The notes beneath the pieces are model-generated. The model saw nothing but the letters and a program-made list of their open reading frames with translations. It ran no database searches and was not told where the DNA came from. Made by a program: the position numbers and the translations under genes. From Lonepinella sp042485795 (GTDB taxonomy: Bacteria; Pseudomonadota; Gammaproteobacteria; Enterobacterales; Pasteurellaceae), in contig NZ_CP169368.1 of the NCBI RefSeq assembly GCF_042485795.1, forward strand, positions 1,798,001 through 1,862,000: 64,000 nucleotides of DNA, in the 5' to 3' direction. The first letter of the stretch is position 1, and each line of letters opens with the position of its first letter. Positions 45,790 to 53,476 of the stretch are shown piece by piece.

Positions 45790-46353
45790 TTAAAAATTCA
45801 CAAAATTTCGTTTATATTTACGATGGCTTTGAATATTACGTTCCGCATCTTTACGATCCCAAATCTGCAATTCCCATGGATAATAAAAATTACTCGAATT
45901 TTTGAAATAAATATGAATCCCCACATACTCATCTTTATCTCGTAAATACCAGTTTTTTAACCCATATTTTTCTTTCCATTCATCTAACTTATTCATGACT
46001 TGGGTAATATCTTCCGTACTGACAATCATTCTTGCCCCAAAAATATCATTCATAATACTATTGACTGGAAAGCCTTCGCTACGTTGTTGAAACCGTTCAA
46101 TTTTATGTAAAATAGATTCCGATGTTTTGACACGATAAAAATAGGAAATATCCGTTAAATCGGCACGATACAAATAATCATTAATGGCTTCGTGCAAATT
46201 TAAACGATAGGCCAATATATGCTCTACAGGCACTTTCGCGAGTGTATGTTTTAAATTCACCTTTTGAATTTTCCCTGTTTCAAAATAGTCTTGTGAAAAA
46301 GCTAAATGTACCTTATTAATTTCATCAATTAAGCGTTCTATTTTTTCGAGCAT
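45790..46353 (-). CDS. Small RelA/SpoT-domain protein (putative alarmone synthetase)
   Basis: This 187-residue protein is a stand-alone (p)ppGpp-synthetase fold. It has RVKTSESILHKIERF (the substrate-binding R.K..ES motif), NDIFGARMIV (catalytic Asp and Arg), EYVGIHIYFK (conserved His) and WELQIWDRKDAERN followed by SHRKYK (catalytic Glu and Gln). It lacks the hydrolase and regulatory domains of RelA and SpoT. The QIW in place of the common QIR and the GIH in place of YxSxH set it apart from RelP and RelQ. It may make alarmones or, as in toxic relatives, modify other targets. It lies between a MetE-like gene (17 bases) and pepB (9 bases). Confidence 0.8.
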   Translation of the reverse strand: MLEKIERLIDEINKVHLAFSQDYFETGKIQKVNLKHTLAKVPVEHILAYRLNLHEAINDYLYRADLTDISYFYRVKTSESILHKIERFQQRSEGFPVNSIMNDIFGARMIVSTEDITQVMNKLDEWKEKYGLKNWYLRDKDEYVGIHIYFKNSSNFYYPWELQIWDRKDAERNIQSHRKYKRNFVNF

Positions 46354-46370
46354 ATATTTTCCCTACCTAA

Positions 46371-47519
46371 CTACTCGCCCCAAACTTCTTGCACAATATC
46401 ACGAATAAATTCTAACTTCGCCCATTGTTGCTGTTCGGTCAGAATATTACCTTCTTCCGTTGATGCAAAACCACATTGCGGACTTAAACATAGTTGATTG
46501 ATGTCCACATATTGAGTGGCTTCTTTGATGCGAGCAATAATATCATCACGATTTTCAAGTGTACCGTCTTTAGACGTAATTAACCCTAACACCACTTGTT
46601 GATCTTTGATAAAGCGTAATGGTTTGAAATCTCCCGCACGATCGCTATCATACTCAAGGAAGAAACCATCTACACGGCAAGTACCAAACAAGGTTTCTGC
46701 GACAGGTTCATAACCACCAGCCGAGAACCAAGTGGAACGGAAATTGCCACGACAAATGTGCATGGTAATTGCAATATCATCAGCAGGTTTAGCATCCACA
46801 ATTTTATTTATCATATAGACATAATCTTTGGCAATTTGGTCTAAATCAAAACCACGCTGTTTATAGGCGGCTCGTTTATCTTCCGCACAAAATTCGCCCC
46901 AGCTCGTGTCATCTAATTGTAAATTACGACAACCTAATTTGTAGAAAATCTGCATCGCTTTAATATAAGCGTTAGCAATATCGTCTAATAAAAGTTGGTT
47001 GTTGTTTTCATAACGTGGAATTGCCACATAATCGGTAGCACGTACATTGGTGATTAAATGCAGCATTGACGGTGATGGAATGGTAAATTTCACTTCTTGA
47101 CCGTTAGCAATTTGATTAACAGAACGGAAATGTTCGACAAACGGGTGGCTTTCAGAAAAATCGACTTTATCCACAATTTTTAAGGTTTTCGGGCGAACAT
47201 TATCATGTTTAAATTGTACCGAAAATTTTTCAGCATCAACTTCTTCCACACCGTCTAAACCTGCTAAAAAATCTAAATGCCAGAAAGTACGGCGAAATTC
47301 TCCGTCTGTTACTGCATGTAATCCCACGCTTTTTTGATGTTCCACCAATTTAGCAATTTCTTTATCTTCAACTTTAGCTAACTCCGCACAAGAAATATCA
47401 CCACAACTACATTGTTGGCGAGCTTGCTTAATTTCATCAGAACGTAAAAAACTGCCGACAATGTCAAAACGATAAGGGGCTTTGCTACGTAAGGTGGCCG
47501 TTGGGAATAATTTACTCAT
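46371..47519 (-). CDS. Cobalamin-independent methionine synthase II family protein (MetE C-terminal domain-like, YxjG/YxjH type)
   Basis: The 382 residues form a single MetE C-terminal-type barrel that binds zinc and transfers a methyl group to homocysteine. The zinc ligands are visible: the His in TMHICRGNFRSTW and the Cys in LSPQCGFAST near the C-terminus. The substrate Asp is in LQLDDTSWGEFC. It lacks the N-terminal half of full MetE. The start is taken at the ATG at 47517-47519, preceded by AAAGGAAACA. An upstream in-frame ATG (47567) has no ribosome-binding site. The methyl donor may differ from that of MetE. Confidence 0.88.
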   Translation of the reverse strand: MSKLFPTATLRSKAPYRFDIVGSFLRSDEIKQARQQCSCGDISCAELAKVEDKEIAKLVEHQKSVGLHAVTDGEFRRTFWHLDFLAGLDGVEEVDAEKFSVQFKHDNVRPKTLKIVDKVDFSESHPFVEHFRSVNQIANGQEVKFTIPSPSMLHLITNVRATDYVAIPRYENNNQLLLDDIANAYIKAMQIFYKLGCRNLQLDDTSWGEFCAEDKRAAYKQRGFDLDQIAKDYVYMINKIVDAKPADDIAITMHICRGNFRSTWFSAGGYEPVAETLFGTCRVDGFFLEYDSDRAGDFKPLRFIKDQQVVLGLITSKDGTLENRDDIIARIKEATQYVDINQLCLSPQCGFASTEEGNILTEQQQWAKLEFIRDIVQEVWGE

Positions 47520-47582
47520 CTTGTTTCCTTTCTTTTTTATGATTATTAAATCTAACAAAAAATACACCGCACTTTGGCTGGC

Positions 47583-48122
47583 TTATTCTTCTAATATCAC
47601 TTTACCGATAAAACTTAAATTACGATAACGTTGAGCATAGTCAATACCATAACCGATAACAAACTCATTCGGAATGGCAAATCCCACCCATTCTACTGGC
47701 ACTTCTACTTCACGGCGTGATGGTTTATCTAATAAGGTGCAAATGGCAAGACTGGCTGGATCGCGGAGTTCTAGGATTTTGCGGACTTTTTCGAGCGTGT
47801 AACCTGAATCAATAATATCTTCCACAATTAACACGTGTTCGCCCTTAATATCACCATTTAAATCTTGGGTAATTTTTACATCATGATTGGTACTCATGCC
47901 GATACCATAACTTGATGTGGTCATAAATTCTACTTCGAGCGATAAGTCAATTTTACGTACTAAATCTGCCATAAACATAAATGAGCCACGTAATAAACCG
48001 ACTACAATCAATTTATCCACTTTCTTTTGTTGATAAAAAGCGGTAATTTCCGCACCGAGCTGATCAATTTTAGCAAGCACATCTTGCTCTGAAATCAAGA
48101 CTTCAACATGATGTTTTTTCAT
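47583..48122 (-). CDS. hpt: Hypoxanthine phosphoribosyltransferase
   Basis: Hpt salvages hypoxanthine (and guanine) to IMP or GMP with PRPP. With the ATG at 48120-48122 it has 179 residues, the normal size. An upstream in-frame ATG would add 29 hydrophobic residues not seen in the family. Motifs are VVGLLRGSFMFMADLVR, the PRPP-binding VLIVEDIIDSGYTL and the base-binding VEWVGFAIPNEFVIGYG with the flexible loop MTTSSYGIG. The next gene follows after 63 bases that include an uptake signal. Confidence 0.96.
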   Translation of the reverse strand: MKKHHVEVLISEQDVLAKIDQLGAEITAFYQQKKVDKLIVVGLLRGSFMFMADLVRKIDLSLEVEFMTTSSYGIGMSTNHDVKITQDLNGDIKGEHVLIVEDIIDSGYTLEKVRKILELRDPASLAICTLLDKPSRREVEVPVEWVGFAIPNEFVIGYGIDYAQRYRNLSFIGKVILEE

Positions 48123-48199
48123 AACGGTTTCTCTGTATAAAAATATGGAAACGACTATATCATAATAAGGAAAAATACAAAATAAAAAAGACGGAAAAG

Positions 48200-48307
48200 A
48201 GCCTAGCACTTGCGTACTAGGCTACGCATGGTCACGCCACTCCGTGGCTTTTTCTTTCAGATGCAGAGCATCGTTACCATGCTTAACCCTGTACGCTAGT
48301 GCAGGGA
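48200..48307. repeat. Highly folded intergenic element, possible MITE-like repeat or ncRNA
   Basis: Between hpt and pmbA lies a nested set of inverted repeats. Hairpin AGCCTAG/CTAGGCT (48200-48223) comes first. An outer stem GCATGGT (48226-48232) / ACCATGC (48276-48282) encloses GCCAC-TCC-GTGGC and GATGC-AGA-GCATC. Hairpin CCCTG/CAGGG (48287-48306) comes last. The cores of the end hairpins, GCACTTGCGTAC and GTACGCTAGTGC, are near-exact inverted copies, so the element has terminal inverted repeats. No protein is likely. It could be a mobile repeat, a folded 3' region or a small RNA. Confidence 0.55.
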
Positions 48308-48341
48308 TAAAAAAAGACCGAAGTGACAACACTTCGGTCTT
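48307..48341 (-). terminator. Strong terminator after pmbA
   Basis: AAGACCGAAGTG (48314-48325) and CACTTCGGTCTT (48330-48341) form a perfect 12-bp stem with a 4-base loop. On the minus strand it is followed by TTTTTTTA. It lies about 115 bases past the pmbA stop. The AT-rich stretch 48342-48456 between them shows nothing else. Confidence 0.85.
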
Positions 48342-48456
48342 AAACCCTAACGAATTTACTTTCTACTCTACCTGTTTAGCTACCTATGTCTTAACAGATG
48401 TGTGTATATTAATATATAAAATAATCTCTGTCAATAAGAATTATTATCATTTTTAA

Positions 48457-49818
48457 TTAATTTCCAGAAATTTTCATTTCTTCCAATAAAATTGAGCCAG
48501 TTTGAATATTGGAACGGGTTTCAATGTCATCACCCACCGCCATCAAATGCTCAAACATCTGTTTTAAATTGCCCGCAATGGTGATTTCTGAAACGGGATA
48601 TTGAATTTCACCATTTTCCACCCAAAAGCCCGATGCACCACGAGAATAATCCCCCGTTACCATATTCACACTCTGCCCCATTAAATCAGTCACTAACAAG
48701 CCTGTTCCCATTTGGTTTAAAAGTGCGGTTAAATTTCCTTGAGAATTTGGTTTAACCAACCAATTATGAATACCGCCTGCATGTCCCGTGCTTTGCATAG
48801 CTAATTTTTTACCGCTGTAACTGGTTAATAAATAAGTTTGCAAAATACCGTCTTGAATAATCTCCAAATCTTGCGTTCTCACGCCCTCGCTATCAAACGG
48901 TGTAGAAGCTAAACCACTTAACAAATGCGGACGTTCGCTAATTTGAAACCAATCAGGCAAAACTTTTTGTCCAAGTTTATCTAACAAAAAGCTGTTTTTG
49001 CGATATAGACTGCCACCACTAATAGCAGTCGCTAAATGCCCAATTAACCCTGTTGCGACATCATTAAGAAAAATCACAGGTGCCGTTTGGGTTGCAATTT
49101 TTTGCGGTCGTAAACGAGCAATGGCTTTCTTCGCTGAATTTTGCCCTACCCATTCAGGTGCAGCTAACTCATTCGCTTTACGAGAAATCGTGTATTCGTA
49201 ATCACTTTCTAATAAATCATCAACACCACCCAATACTGAGCAAGACAACGAATAACGGCTCGATAAATGACTTTGCAACATACCATGGCTATTCCCATAC
49301 ACGCGAACTCCCGTATGGGAATTAAAAGCCGCACCATTACTGTTGACAATCCGCCGATCATATTGCAAAGCGGCGGTTTCCGCTTGTAAGGCTAATTCCA
49401 CTGCCCGATCTACATCAATGTCAGTGGGGTGATATAAATCTAAATCAGGTGCATTAAATGCCATTAAGGCTTTATCGGCTAAACCCGCACAATCATCGGG
49501 AGAAGTATATTTGGCTATCTCTAATGCCGCATCAACAGCCGCTTTAATGGCTGGCTGGCTTAAATCCGATGTGGATGCGTTACCTTTTTGTTGCCCTAAA
49601 TACACCGAAATGCCCAAGGCTCCGTCATTATTAAATTCTACGTTTTCGACTTCCTGCAACCGAGTAGAAACCGAAAGCCCACTGACTTTGGTCACCGCCA
49701 CTTCCGCTGTTGCCCCTGCTTTTTGAGCCAACTCGACCGCATAACTCACCGCCGCACGTAATTCTTGTTCTTGCTGTTTTAAAAGTGCGGTGGAATTTTC
49801 CGTATTTTTTTCTGGCAT
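48457..49818 (-). CDS. pmbA: Metalloprotease PmbA/TldE
   Basis: TldD and TldE (PmbA) form a heteromeric protease that matures microcins and degrades unstructured peptides; PmbA is the subunit without the zinc ligands. From the ATG at 49816-49818 it has 453 residues (E. coli 450). An upstream extension would overlap yjgA on the other strand and looks unlike coding sequence. Family marks are SRGASGFWVENGEIQYPV and the ending IETRSNIQTGSILLEEMKISGN. It diverges from yjgA, as in E. coli. Two uptake signals are present. tldD is not in the window. Confidence 0.94.
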   Translation of the reverse strand: MPEKNTENSTALLKQQEQELRAAVSYAVELAQKAGATAEVAVTKVSGLSVSTRLQEVENVEFNNDGALGISVYLGQQKGNASTSDLSQPAIKAAVDAALEIAKYTSPDDCAGLADKALMAFNAPDLDLYHPTDIDVDRAVELALQAETAALQYDRRIVNSNGAAFNSHTGVRVYGNSHGMLQSHLSSRYSLSCSVLGGVDDLLESDYEYTISRKANELAAPEWVGQNSAKKAIARLRPQKIATQTAPVIFLNDVATGLIGHLATAISGGSLYRKNSFLLDKLGQKVLPDWFQISERPHLLSGLASTPFDSEGVRTQDLEIIQDGILQTYLLTSYSGKKLAMQSTGHAGGIHNWLVKPNSQGNLTALLNQMGTGLLVTDLMGQSVNMVTGDYSRGASGFWVENGEIQYPVSEITIAGNLKQMFEHLMAVGDDIETRSNIQTGSILLEEMKISGN

Positions 49819-49906
49819 GCTGCTCTTTTCCTTATTATTTATAAATTTGTCGCATTTTAGCTTATTTGCTACAATGTAGCAAAATATCAATAAGAAAGGA
49901 TAGGAA

Positions 49907-50440
49907 ATGAAAAAACGGGGCAAAAAGCCAGAATTAGATTGGACAGATGAGCAAGAAGAAATTATCTGGGTCAGCAAAAGTGAAATTAAACGTGATGCGG
50001 AAGATTTAAAAAAATTAGGCTCAAAATTAGTGGAATTAACCCCAGCAAATTTAGCCAAAGTACCGATTGATGAAACCTTGTTAGACGCTATTCATTTGGC
50101 TCGCCGTTCAGTCAAGGAAGCTAAACGCCGTCAATTACAATTTATCGGCAAATTATTACGCTCAATGGACATAGATCCTATTCAGGAAGCCTTAGATAAA
50201 ATCGAGAATAAACATAATCAACAGCAAGCCATGCTGCATAAAATAGAACATTTACGTGATGATTTAGTAGAAAAAGGTGATGATGAACTGGCACAATTCT
50301 TTGACCAACACCCCGATGCTGATCGTCAACATTTACGCAATCTTATCCGTTCCGCTCAAAAAGAAAAAGAACAAAATAAACCGCCGAAAGCGTATCGAGA
50401 AATTTATCAGTATTTGAAAGAATTGATGTTGGAAAATTAA
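49907..50440 (+). CDS. darP: Ribosome-associated protein YjgA/DarP
   Basis: DarP helps late assembly of the 50S ribosomal subunit. The 177-residue, highly charged helical protein shows the family pattern: an acidic N-terminus with EEIIWVSKSEIKRDAEDLKKLG, the segment ARRSVKEAKRRQLQFIGKLLRS and the C-terminal three-helix part ending REIYQYLKELM. AGAAAGGATAGGA precedes the ATG. Position next to divergent pmbA is conserved in Gammaproteobacteria. Confidence 0.93.
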   Translation: MKKRGKKPELDWTDEQEEIIWVSKSEIKRDAEDLKKLGSKLVELTPANLAKVPIDETLLDAIHLARRSVKEAKRRQLQFIGKLLRSMDIDPIQEALDKIENKHNQQQAMLHKIEHLRDDLVEKGDDELAQFFDQHPDADRQHLRNLIRSAQKEKEQNKPPKAYREIYQYLKELMLEN

Positions 50441-50445
50441 AAAAC

Positions 50446-50467
50446 AAGGCACTTAATCCAGTGCCTT
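50446..50467. terminator. Bidirectional terminator between yjgA and the CorC-type gene
   Basis: AAGGCACT and AGTGCCTT form an 8-bp stem with a 6-base loop between two convergent genes; A- and T-rich flanks give a short T-run on either strand. Confidence 0.7.
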
Positions 50468-50473
50468 TCATCG

Positions 50474-51784
50474 CTAATTCGTAGCAGAACTCTCTTGCAA
50501 ATCCTTACGCAATGACACTAACAACTGATCGATTTTAAAGTTTTCCGTATCGATAATTTCAAATTTATATTTGTCATATAATACAGAATCCGTTTTCTTC
50601 GGAATTTTCCGCAACATATACATCATAAACCCACCAATCGTTTCGTAATTTTCATCTGCGGGAAATGATGCTATATCCAATGCTCGCATCACATCTTCTA
50701 ACGGCGTAATGCCATCAATTAACCAAGAATGTTCATCTCGCTGTACGATTTGTTCTTCTTCGCTAGAAACTAATTCTCCCATAACAATGCTCATCACATC
50801 ATTTAAGGTAACAATCCCAACCACTAACGCATATTCATTAACAATAATTGCAAAATCTTCGCCCATTGATTTAAACAATTCTAACACTTCATACAGGGAC
50901 AATGTATCAGGTACAAACAAGGGTTTACGTAATAATTTGGGATCTGTTAAAGAAACTTGATGATCGGTTAAATACAACGTCAGCAAAGTATGCGATTCCA
51001 CATAGCCTAAAATTTTATCTAATCCACCATCACAAATCAGTAATTTGGAATGAGCATTTTGGCTGAGGGTATTTAATACCTCTTTTTGATTAAAACTGCG
51101 GTCTAAAAAAACAATATTTTCACGGGTTGTCATGGTTGATGTTACCGTGCGAGCTTGCATATCGAAAATATTCTCAATTAAATATTGCTCCTGTGCTTTT
51201 AACACCCCTGATTCAGCTCCCGCTTCCACTAAAGCCACAATATCTTCAGAAGTCATATTATCTTCACGCACGGTAGAAATTCGTAACAAACGAAAAATGG
51301 CATTCGCTAAGGCATCAAAAATCAAGACGAGAGGTTTAAAAATAAAAATACAAACTCGCATCACCCCAACGGTTTTCATGGCAATTTGTTCTGGATAACT
51401 CATGGCAAGCCGTTTGGGTATCAGATCTGCGACTAAAATAAAAGCGATGGTCACTACACTAAATGCAATCCAAGAAGAAACGCTTTCCACCCATTCAGCC
51501 TGTGTATATAGGCTAAGGACTTTCACAAAATAAGGATTAAGAGAACTCTCCCCGACCATACCGCCTAAAATTGCCACCATATTTAAGCCAATTTGCACGA
51601 CAGTAATAAAACGCCCCGGTTTTTCTTGCAGTTGTAATACTTGCATGGCTCTTAAATCACCCTCATTGGCAAGCACTTGTAACTTCACTTTTCTCGCCCC
51701 AGCAAGAGAAATTTCTGCCGAAGAAATCACCGCACTGATTATAATCAACAATAAAATGATTAAAATTGCTTCAAATAATTCCAT
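50474..51784 (-). CDS. CNNM/CorC/HlyC-family membrane protein with CBS pair
   Basis: The 436 residues have an N-terminal DUF21/CNNM membrane domain (about 1-180, with SAVISSAEISLAGARKVKLQ and VADLIPKRLAMSYPEQ). A pair of CBS domains follows (about 210-335, TSTMTTRENIVFLDRS and FAIIVNEYALVVGIVTLNDV). The C-terminal CorC_HlyC domain is about 350-430. Such proteins are linked to magnesium/cobalt export or resistance; the older 'hemolysin' label is doubtful. It is convergent with yjgA, and the mazEF promoter diverges from its start. Confidence 0.88.
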   Translation of the reverse strand: MELFEAILIILLLIIISAVISSAEISLAGARKVKLQVLANEGDLRAMQVLQLQEKPGRFITVVQIGLNMVAILGGMVGESSLNPYFVKVLSLYTQAEWVESVSSWIAFSVVTIAFILVADLIPKRLAMSYPEQIAMKTVGVMRVCIFIFKPLVLIFDALANAIFRLLRISTVREDNMTSEDIVALVEAGAESGVLKAQEQYLIENIFDMQARTVTSTMTTRENIVFLDRSFNQKEVLNTLSQNAHSKLLICDGGLDKILGYVESHTLLTLYLTDHQVSLTDPKLLRKPLFVPDTLSLYEVLELFKSMGEDFAIIVNEYALVVGIVTLNDVMSIVMGELVSSEEEQIVQRDEHSWLIDGITPLEDVMRALDIASFPADENYETIGGFMMYMLRKIPKKTDSVLYDKYKFEIIDTENFKIDQLLVSLRKDLQESSATN

Positions 51785-51866
51785 AAAATTCTATTCTGTA
51801 TTTAACGTTAAACTGAGTATTCTATTGCGATTACCCTTGTTCAGCAAGCTCTTTTACTTTTGCATA

Positions 51867-51905
51867 TTGCAATAATTGCGTAAGTATCTATAATGTAGAT
51901 ACTTA
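51867..51905 (+). promoter_or_regulatory. mazEF promoter with autoregulatory palindrome
   Basis: -35 TTGCAA (51867-51872) and -10 TATAAT (51889-51894) are 16 bases apart. A perfect 10-bp inverted repeat TAAGTATCTA (51881-51890) / TAGATACTTA (51896-51905) with a 5-base centre covers the -10. This is the layout expected for repression by MazE or the MazEF complex. Confidence 0.7.
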
Positions 51906-51925
51906 ACTTCATCATGGAGAAAGAA

Positions 51926-52177
51926 ATGCAACTACAAATTCGTAAATGGGGAAACAGTGCTGCTGTGCGTTTACCACAGGCGATATTAGCCCAATTTCAT
52001 CTGAATGAGAATGATTGCTTTGATGTAGAAATGCAAAATAATCGTCTTATACTTCACCCTATTAAACCCCAAAAAATATGTTACGATATTCGTACTCTAA
52101 TGGCAGAAATGAATGGCAATTTGCCAATGGTTGAGGGCTGGGAAGAAATGCCCGCTGTAGGTAAAGAATTAGAATGA
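51926..52177 (+). CDS. MazE/ChpI-type antitoxin
   Basis: Antitoxin of a type II toxin-antitoxin pair. From the ATG at 51926 it has 83 residues. GGAGAAAG lies a proper distance before this codon, so the ATG four codons earlier (51914) is less likely. The N-terminal AbrB-type swapped-hairpin DNA-binding fold reads LQIRKWGNSAAVRLPQAIL. The acidic C-terminus (MVEGWEEMPAVGKELE) would wrap the toxin. Its last codons overlap the toxin start by 4 bases (ATGA), giving coupled translation. It should repress its own promoter through the palindrome at 51881-51905. Confidence 0.9.
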   Translation: MQLQIRKWGNSAAVRLPQAILAQFHLNENDCFDVEMQNNRLILHPIKPQKICYDIRTLMAEMNGNLPMVEGWEEMPAVGKELE

Positions 52178-52524
52178 CTATTCCAAAACGTGGCGATATT
52201 ATTCACTTGCAATTTGACCCTGCCACAGGTCGAGAAATGCAAGGTAAACATTATGCGTTAGTGATTAGCAACCATTATTTTAACCAACAAGGTTTAGCCG
52301 TGGTTTGCCCAATTTCACAAGGCAGTGCCGATTTCGCCCGTTCTCATGGTACATTGGTAAGCCTAATGGGAACAGGAACACATACCCAAGGAGCTATCCA
52401 TTGTCATCAAATCAAATCCCTTGATTGGAAAGCACGACAAGCCAAACGCAAAGAAAGTGTACCTGATTTTATCATGGACGATGTACAAGCTAGACTGGAT
52501 GCGATGTTTGATGATGTAAGCTAG
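52174..52524 (+). CDS. MazF/ChpB-type mRNA endonuclease toxin
   Basis: The 116 residues have the MazF/PemK fold: an N-terminal PKRGDIIHLQFDPATGREMQG with the catalytic Arg region, YALVISNHYFN, VCPISQG and the C-terminal IKSLDWKARQAKRK. It is nearest to the ChpB branch of E. coli (DPASGHE, DLHARLAKR). Such toxins cut RNA at short specific sites; the site here cannot be read from sequence. It is coupled to the antitoxin by an ATGA overlap. No terminator was seen behind it. Confidence 0.9.
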   Translation: MTIPKRGDIIHLQFDPATGREMQGKHYALVISNHYFNQQGLAVVCPISQGSADFARSHGTLVSLMGTGTHTQGAIHCHQIKSLDWKARQAKRKESVPDFIMDDVQARLDAMFDDVS

Positions 52525-52836
52525 TCTCACTTATCAATCATCTCTACCTATCATTATCATCAAGTCCTTTCTCAGCAAATCAAGCAAAATCATTTAGTTA
52601 TCAAAGGTCTTTTCAATTTGTCGAGAAAATTTCGGCATAATTCTTATTGTAATTTAAGTATCAAAAAGTAAGGCTTATCAAGCTATTTTTTACTAGCAGC
52701 ATGGCGATATCGAAAATACAAGAAATCCGCCCTTTCAATTATGAAAAATTGAGAATAGCAGAAGGAAAAATCGTGTATTTAGAATCCTTTTTTAAGGTGT
52801 ACTATAAATACACGATATACATATAAGACAATGAAT
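52525..52836. other. Gene-free stretch with an 11-bp inverted repeat
   Basis: These 312 AT-rich bases between mazF and the next gene hold no convincing gene. The one clear structure is a perfect inverted repeat TCGTGTATTTA (52771-52781) / TAAATACACGA (52804-52814) with a 22-base spacer. It lies 22 bases past the stop of the minus-strand gene at 52837. It could be a weak terminator, an operator or the relic of an inserted element. Confidence 0.5.
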
Positions 52837-53076
52837 TTAATCGTTATTATTCCATGTTTTACCACACTCAGGACATTTCATTTTTGTATCACTACCACTG
52901 CCATTAATGCCACCTAAAACACTTCCAACAGCACCACCAACAGCAGTACCAATAAATGGAATGAATGAACCAATCGCAGCGCCCATTGCTCCACCTTTTG
53001 CCATTCCACCTAATAGATCACCTTTATCCTCTATATATTTACCTCGAGTTCCACAATCTGGACAATATCTACTCAT
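52837..53076 (-). CDS. Small zinc-ribbon / glycine-zipper protein of unknown function
   Basis: From the ATG at 53074-53076 the gene encodes 79 residues; an ATG four codons earlier is possible, but GGGGT sits well placed for the inner one. The layout is odd. An N-terminal CPDCG and a C-terminal CPECGKTW frame a central hydrophobic glycine-zipper segment (GAMGAAIGSFIPFIGTAVGG and on). If the middle forms a membrane hairpin, both CxxC pairs would lie on the same side and could share one zinc. I know no function for this arrangement. It sits alone between a toxin-antitoxin pair and an XRE regulator. Confidence 0.75.
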   Translation of the reverse strand: MSRYCPDCGTRGKYIEDKGDLLGGMAKGGAMGAAIGSFIPFIGTAVGGAVGSVLGGINGSGSDTKMKCPECGKTWNNND

Positions 53077-53172
53077 AAAATACCCCATAAAATAATGAAT
53101 TAAAGTATATAAATTTTATCTGATTAAAATCTAATTGTAAACTATAAAAGATAAAAATACCTCTATCATTGA

Positions 53173-53200
53173 TTGTCAATAGCTAAATTTGCGACATACT
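53173..53200 (+). promoter_or_regulatory. Promoter of the XRE regulator, probably leaderless transcript
   Basis: TTGTCA (53173-53178) and CATACT (53195-53200) are 16 bases apart. The -10 ends only 6 bases before the ATG at 53207, so transcription would start at or next to the start codon. TTGA-TTG-TCAA over the -35 is a small palindrome. Confidence 0.45.
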
Positions 53201-53206
53201 GACATA

Positions 53207-53476
53207 ATGAAAAATACTGATTCAACTATCCACCCAATTCGTACCGTTTTCGCAAAAAATTTGCGAAAAATTCGGCGTTTAAAAGATATCTCACAAGAAG
53301 CACTTGCCTTTGATGCTGGTTTAAGTCGTGCCTATGTGAGTGATATTGAACGTGGTCAACGAGCCGTTTCAATTGATGTAATGGGAAAAATCGCAGATGC
53401 ATTAGACGTTAGTTTGGCAGCGTTGGTCAAAACCAATTATACTGCCACCGAATGGGCTGAATTAAGTTTGAAATAG
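53207..53476 (+). CDS. Small XRE-family transcriptional regulator
   Basis: An 89-residue protein that is one helix-turn-helix domain of the XRE/Cro type: FAKNLRKIRRLKDISQEALA, then AFDAGLSRAYVSDIERGQR as recognition region and IDVMGKIADALDVSLAAL. It resembles free-standing controller proteins of restriction systems and orphan regulators, but no restriction genes are near. The ATG at 53207 is preferred to an in-frame TTG at 53189. No Shine-Dalgarno is seen, in line with a leaderless message. Its target is unknown; self-regulation is likely. Confidence 0.82.
   Translation: MKNTDSTIHPIRTVFAKNLRKIRRLKDISQEALAFDAGLSRAYVSDIERGQRAVSIDVMGKIADALDVSLAALVKTNYTATEWAELSLK

Noticed and set aside
48123..48209. 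29-residue hydrophobic extension of hpt
   Set aside because: Absent from the family and not preceded by a ribosome-binding site; the ATG at 48122 gives the standard 179 residues.
48200..48307. tRNA or riboswitch in the folded gap
   Set aside because: The stems do not fit a tRNA cloverleaf (no anticodon arm or T-loop), and no known riboswitch core was seen.
49819..50058. 80-residue N-terminal extension of pmbA
   Set aside because: It overlaps the well-supported darP gene on the other strand and is unlike any PmbA; the internal ATG gives the normal length.
52701..52826. Open frame of 41 codons in the gap after mazF
   Set aside because: No ribosome-binding site, no recognisable motif, and it runs through the inverted repeat; codon content looks like chance in AT-rich DNA.
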